Positions 59,987 through 64,000 of a stretch of DNA of 64,000 nucleotides are shown in pieces. The stretch is from Micromonospora chokoriensis (GTDB lineage: Bacteria > Actinomycetota > Actinomycetes > Mycobacteriales > Micromonosporaceae). The notes under the pieces are model-generated. The model did not search any database, was not told the origin of the DNA, and saw nothing but the letters and a program-made list of their open reading frames with translations. Position 1 is the first letter of the stretch. Each line of letters opens with the position of its first letter. The stretch is taken from contig NZ_LT607409.1 in assembly GCF_900091505.1 (NCBI RefSeq), positions 1,116,001 to 1,180,000 on the forward strand. The letters run 5' to 3'. Position numbers and translations under genes: made by a program.

Positions 59987-61828
59987 GTGACGACGCACGG
60001 CGATCCCGCCACCCGTTCCGGCGCGCCTGCCGTCGCCACCCGCACCGGCCCGCCGGACGCCACGGAGGAGCCGTCCGCCACCACCGGGGACGACAGCCTC
60101 CCCAGCGCGCTGTCGGGCCTCCGGGAGGCGATCGGTGCTACCCGGTACCCTTTCGCGCTGCCCTCCGCCAGCGCCTCCCGGCACACCGCCACGGCCCTGA
60201 CCGACCAACTCGACGACTACCTGCTACCCCGGCTCGCCCGACTGGACGCCCCCCTGCTCGTGGTGGTCGGCGGCTCCACCGGAGCGGGCAAGTCGACACT
60301 GGTCAACAGCCTGGTCAAGGCCCGGGTCAGCGCCGCCGGCGTACTCCGGCCGACCACCCGGTCCCCGGTGCTGGTCTGCAATCCGTCCGACGCGGCCTGG
60401 TTCCGGCAGGGTGACCTGCTGCCCGGGCTGACCCGCACCACCGAACCGAGCGAGGACCCGCGCGCCCTGCACCTGGTCACCGCGCCGGCCCTGCCCGCCG
60501 GGCTGGCCTTCCTCGACGCGCCCGACATCGACTCGGTGGTCGACGCCAACCGGGCCCTCGCCACTCAACTGCTGGCCGCCGCCGATCTCTGGCTCTTCGT
60601 CACCACCGCCGCCCGGTACGCCGACGCGGTGCCCTGGGAGCTGCTGCGCAGCGCCCGGGCGCGAGGCGCGGTGATCGCCATGGTGCTGGACCGGGTGCCC
60701 GCGGAGGCCACCGACGAGATCGCCGCGCACCTGGCCGAGATGCTCGCCGAACAGGACCTCGGCCAGGCGCCGCTGTTCGTGCTGCCGGAGACCTGGGTCG
60801 ACGGGCAGGGGCTGCTGCCCGAGGCGGTGACCGCGTCCCTGGTCGACTGGTTCGCCCGGTTGGCCGCCGACGCCGACGCGCGGGCGGCGGTGGTCCGTCA
60901 GACGCTCGACGGGGCGCTGGCCGCGCTGCACCCCGCCGTCGCGGAGTTGGCCGACGCCGCCGACGAGCAGATCGCCGCCGCCGACGCGCTGGACGAACGG
61001 GTCCGGGCCGCGTACCGGGGCGCCGAGCGCACCGCCGAGCAGGGGCTCCAGGACGGTCGGCTGCTCCGGGGGGAGGTGCTCGCCCGCTGGCAGGAGTTCG
61101 TCGGCACCGGCGAGCTGTTCCGCACCCTCGAAGCACGGATCGGCCGCCTACGGGACCGGGTCGTCGCCGCTGTCACCGGGCGGCCGGCACCCGCCACCGA
61201 ACTTCGCAACGCCATCGAGTCGCAGCTGGTGACACTGCTGCGCGGGGTGGCCTCGGAGGCAGCCGAGTCCGCGTACACCGGGTGGAAGGCGCACCCGGCC
61301 GGTGTCGGGCTGCTCGATCCCGCGCTGGCCCACCCGAGCGACGACCTTCCGCAACGCGCCGAACGGATGGTCCGGGACTGGCAGCGCGGGGTGTTGGAGC
61401 TGGTCCGGGTCGAGGGCGGCGACAAGCGGTTCGTGGCCCGCACCGCCGCGTACGCGGTCAACGCCACCGGGCTGGCCGTGATGATCGCCGTCTTCGCCTC
61501 CACCGCTTTCATCCCCACCGGGTTGGAGGTGGCCACCGGGGCCGGCACCACCGTCGCCGCGCAGGCCGTACTCCAGGCGATCTTCGGCGACCAGGCCGTG
61601 CGTACCCTCGCCGCCAAGGCCCGCACCGACCTGCTGAGCCGGGTACGGACGCTGCTCGACGCGGAGGCCGACCGTTTCCTGAGCCGCACCGCGGACGCCC
61701 GCCCCGCCGCGGACGTCGGCGACGGCCTACGCCGGGCCGCCGGGCGGGTCGAACTGGCCCGACACCGCAGCGGCCTGTCCGCCGCTGGTGACAGCCGGCC
61801 GGCCGTCGACGAGGAGGGTTCCCGGTGA
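59987..61828 (+). CDS. Dynamin-like/YfjP-type GTPase (first of pair)
   Basis: A 613-aa GTPase. After an Ala/Pro-rich start of about 50 residues, the P-loop is [14 protein letters not shown] and switch [12 protein letters not shown] long helical region follows with a probable membrane segment at about 500-545 ([20 protein letters not shown]). The protein ends Arg-rich. It overlaps the next gene in GTGA, so the two are probably translated together and form a complex. Function, perhaps in membrane remodelling or division, is unknown. Confidence 0.88.
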   Translation: MTTHGDPATRSGAPAVATRTGPPDATEEPSATTGDDSLPSALSGLREAIGATRYPFALPSASASRHTATALTDQLDDYLLPRLARLDAPLLVVVGGSTGAGKSTLVNSLVKARVSAAGVLRPTTRSPVLVCNPSDAAWFRQGDLLPGLTRTTEPSEDPRALHLVTAPALPAGLAFLDAPDIDSVVDANRALATQLLAAADLWLFVTTAARYADAVPWELLRSARARGAVIAMVLDRVPAEATDEIAAHLAEMLAEQDLGQAPLFVLPETWVDGQGLLPEAVTASLVDWFARLAADADARAAVVRQTLDGALAALHPAVAELADAADEQIAAADALDERVRAAYRGAERTAEQGLQDGRLLRGEVLARWQEFVGTGELFRTLEARIGRLRDRVVAAVTGRPAPATELRNAIESQLVTLLRGVASEAAESAYTGWKAHPAGVGLLDPALAHPSDDLPQRAERMVRDWQRGVLELVRVEGGDKRFVARTAAYAVNATGLAVMIAVFASTAFIPTGLEVATGAGTTVAAQAVLQAIFGDQAVRTLAAKARTDLLSRVRTLLDAEADRFLSRTADARPAADVGDGLRRAAGRVELARHRSGLSAAGDSRPAVDEEGSR

Positions 61829-63510
61829 CGAACATCGCCGGCCGGCTCCGCGAGGCCTTCCGTGGAGACCACCGGGTCGACGCCGACGAGCTGATCGCCC
61901 GGCTGGACGCGGTACGCCGGTTCCTGGCCGCGGTGGACGGCCTGTTGCCGGACGCCGAACTGGTTCCCGCGCACACGCTGGTCGAACGGGCCGGAACCCG
62001 GCTCGCGCTGTCCCGGGACCACACGGTGGTCGCTCTGGCCGGCGCGACCGGCAGCGGCAAGTCCAGCCTGTTCAACGCGTTGGCCCGGTTGGAACTGTCG
62101 CCGGTCGGGGTCCGCCGGCCGACCACCGGTGTCACCCACGCCTGCGTGTGGGGGCCGTTGGAGGGCGCCAACCGGCTGCTCGACTGGACCGGCGTGCTGC
62201 CCCGACACCGCTTCGTCCGGGAGAGCGCCCTGGACGCGGACGACGAGTCGGCCCTGCACGGGCTGATCCTGCTCGACCTGCCCGACTTCGACTCGGTGCA
62301 GCGGTCCCACCGGCTGGAGGTGGACCGGCTGCTCGGGCTGGTCGACCAGGTGGTCTGGGTGGTCGACCCGCAGAAGTACGCCGACCGGGTCGTCCACGAC
62401 AACTACCTGCGCGAGTTCCACCGGCACCGCGACGTCACGCTGGTCGTGCTCAACCAGGCCGATCGGCTGCCCCCGGCCGAGCTGCCCCGGGTCATGGACG
62501 ACCTGCGCCGGCTGCTCGACACGGACGGGCTGACCGGGGTGCCCCTGCTGGCCACCACCGCCATCGACCCGGCCGGGATGGTCGGGCTGCGCGACGCGTT
62601 GGAGCGGACCGTCGCCGAGCGGCAGGCCTCGCTACGGCGGCTCGCCGGTGACGTCGACACCGTCGTCGTCGGTCTGGACGCACTGGTCGGCTCGGCCCGG
62701 CCCGCCGGCGGTCCGGACGACGGGGCTGTCGCCGGGTTGAACCGGGCGTTGGCCGACGCTGCCGGCGTGCCGGCGGTGAGTGAGGCGGTGGAACGGGCGT
62801 ACCGGCATCGGGCCGGCGCGACCACCGGCTGGCCGGTGGTCCGGGGTTGGCGGCGGCTGCGGCCCGACCCGCTGCGTCGGCTGCACCTACCCGGCCCGGC
62901 CGGCGCGGACGCCGACCCGGCGGAGAGCCTGGTGGCGGCGACCTCGGTGCCCGATCCGACGGTCGCGCAGCGCTCTGCCCTGGGCCTCGCGATCCGCGCG
63001 GTGGCCGACCGGGCCGCCGGCGACCTGCCCGCCGCCTGGCCGACGGCCGTGACCTCCGCGGCCCGGTCCCGCCTCGACGACATGCCGGACGCGTTGGACC
63101 GGGCGATCGCCGGCACCGACCTCGGCCTGGACCGTCAGCCGGTGTGGTGGCGGGTCGTGGGCGCCGTGCAGTGGTTGGTCACCCTGGCCGCCGCGGTCGG
63201 TCTGGGGTGGCTGGTGCTCGGCTACGCGCTACGGATACTCGGTCTGCCCGCGTTGGACAACCCGATGGTCGGGCAGGTGCCACTGCCGACGCTGCTGCTG
63301 CTCGGCGGGCTGCTGGCCGGGCTGCTGGTGGCCACGCTGACCCGACCGGTGGTCCGCTGGGCCGCCCGGCGCGCGCGGGCCCGTGCCCGGCAACGGCTGA
63401 CGGTCCGGGTCGCCGAGGTGGGCGAGGAGTACGTGCTCGCGCCGGTGCGAATCGTGCTCGCCTCCTACGCGCAGGCACGCGACGCGCTGCGGGACGCCGC
63501 GCGCCGCTGA
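61825..63510 (+). CDS. YfjP-type GTPase (second of pair)
   Basis: A 561-aa GTPase partner. The P-loop is AGATGSGKSSLFNALARL, switch II LLDLPDFDS, and the G4 motif NQAD. Two or three membrane helices lie at about 440-510 (VVGAVQWLVTLAAAVGLGWLV and LPTLLLLGGLLAGLLVATL), followed by an Arg-rich tail. Coupled to the preceding GTPase gene. Similar tandem pairs occur next to dnaK in other actinomycetes, from memory. Confidence 0.88.
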   Translation: MTNIAGRLREAFRGDHRVDADELIARLDAVRRFLAAVDGLLPDAELVPAHTLVERAGTRLALSRDHTVVALAGATGSGKSSLFNALARLELSPVGVRRPTTGVTHACVWGPLEGANRLLDWTGVLPRHRFVRESALDADDESALHGLILLDLPDFDSVQRSHRLEVDRLLGLVDQVVWVVDPQKYADRVVHDNYLREFHRHRDVTLVVLNQADRLPPAELPRVMDDLRRLLDTDGLTGVPLLATTAIDPAGMVGLRDALERTVAERQASLRRLAGDVDTVVVGLDALVGSARPAGGPDDGAVAGLNRALADAAGVPAVSEAVERAYRHRAGATTGWPVVRGWRRLRPDPLRRLHLPGPAGADADPAESLVAATSVPDPTVAQRSALGLAIRAVADRAAGDLPAAWPTAVTSAARSRLDDMPDALDRAIAGTDLGLDRQPVWWRVVGAVQWLVTLAAAVGLGWLVLGYALRILGLPALDNPMVGQVPLPTLLLLGGLLAGLLVATLTRPVVRWAARRARARARQRLTVRVAEVGEEYVLAPVRIVLASYAQARDALRDAARR

Positions 63511-63568
63511 CGTCCGACGCGACTCGCTACCCGCTCTGCGTACGCCCCGGGCGGCGTAGGGTCGAAGC

Positions 63569-64000
63569 ATGGCCACGCCTCAGACCCCCTACGACGCGGT
63601 GCTGCACGCCGCACGCGACGTGACCAAGCTGGAGTCCGCCCTCGACGCCGAGATGCTCGGCAGCGCGCTGCTGGGCAGTGTCTACGCCATCGCGGAGACC
63701 GACCGCGACACCGCCGTACGGGAGTTCGTCACCGGATTTCTCGCGGCCACCGCCCGCCGCCGGATCGCGTCGGCGACCACCATCCGGCAGATCTTCGCCC
63801 GGCTCGTTCCGGAGGCCGAGGGCACCGAGCGGGTACGCCCGGGCAGCCAGGCGCCCAGCTGGGCCGGTCAGGTCGGCCGGGTGCACCTCACCGGCTCCTG
63901 GGCGTACGGCGACGTCTACGGCGACCAGACCTCCTACCTCGCCACCTTCGCCTACGACGACGCGGCCGGCGGCTCGGAGCACGCGCTGGTGGCCCTCGTG
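63569..64000 (+). CDS. Unknown protein, N-terminal part (3' truncated)
   Basis: An open frame runs from ATG 63569 to the right edge (144 codons) with no stop. The start reads ATPQTPYDAVLHAARDVTKL, continues DAEMLGSALLGSVYAIAETDRDTAVREFV, then GRVHLTGSWAYGDVYGDQTSYLATFAYDDAA. Alpha-helical at first, then beta-rich. It has no recognised family. Confidence 0.6.
   Translation, partial: MATPQTPYDAVLHAARDVTKLESALDAEMLGSALLGSVYAIAETDRDTAVREFVTGFLAATARRRIASATTIRQIFARLVPEAEGTERVRPGSQAPSWAGQVGRVHLTGSWAYGDVYGDQTSYLATFAYDDAAGGSEHALVALV

Overview
The window is high-GC DNA with frequent GTG starts, dense 4-nt start/stop overlaps and actinobacterial gene sets: purSQL, HspR with HAIR-type sites, a SigE-like ECF sigma factor, DUF3151, and a fadA2-fabG4-htdX-like locus. 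The best fit is a Micromonosporaceae chromosome (Micromonospora-like), inferred from protein families and not tested by search. No rRNA, tRNA, CRISPR, insertion sequence or phage module was found. Almost all the sequence is chromosomal coding DNA, and the unusual material lies in one small operon and in the intergenic repeats.

Layout. 1-5.5 kb: tail of a Gly/Tyr/Gln-rich protein, then purS-purQ-purL and a ComB-like gene on the minus strand. 5.8-8.7 kb: secreted trypsin-like protease, YbjQ-family protein, purB. 8.8-12.5 kb: thiolase divergent from a high-molecular-weight FabG and a MaoC-type dehydratase. 12.6-16.6 kb: a coupled four-gene operon (Nudix plus winged-helix regulator, J-like/pseudokinase protein, VWA-like protein, divergent PurA paralogue). 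16.6-19.9 kb: two DedA paralogues flanking a two-component system. 19.9-24 kb: TetR, SCP2, acyl-CoA dehydrogenase and acyl-CoA ligase. 24-28 kb: purD, an AbiEi/DUF559-like gene bracketed by two identical-type hairpins, canonical purA. 28-34.9 kb: degenerate lipid kinase-like protein, MinD/ParA-like ATPase, DUF3151, LOG-like protein, fba, small membrane protein.

34.9-41.3 kb: two paralogous LPXTG surface proteins flanking an ECF sigma factor/LCP pair, then a third DedA. 41.4-47 kb: ArsR, pyrE, an SDR, and a cluster of related Pro-rich-tailed membrane proteins. 47-55 kb: clpB with a HAIR site, TetR/epoxide hydrolase, a KhtT/KhtU-like antiporter, a possible gene relic, and a tandem array of hairpins. 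55-59.9 kb: dnaK-grpE-dnaJ-hspR. 60-64 kb: a pair of membrane-associated GTPases and a truncated unknown gene.

How the parts fit. Purine synthesis is spread over purSQL, purB, purD and purA. Fatty-acid turnover genes at 8.8-12.5 and 19.9-24 kb appear to share a TetR-type operator. HspR probably ties clpB to the dnaK operon. Two dispersed hairpin repeat families (four copies of a 54-nt element with 19-nt arms and a 16-nt spacer, and three copies of a roughly 70-nt element) sit only between genes. The most promising undescribed system is the operon at 12.6-16.6 kb: a PurA paralogue with altered active-site loops, a kinase-like protein missing its catalytic aspartate, and a VWA-like protein, all behind a Nudix regulator with its own tandem operator.
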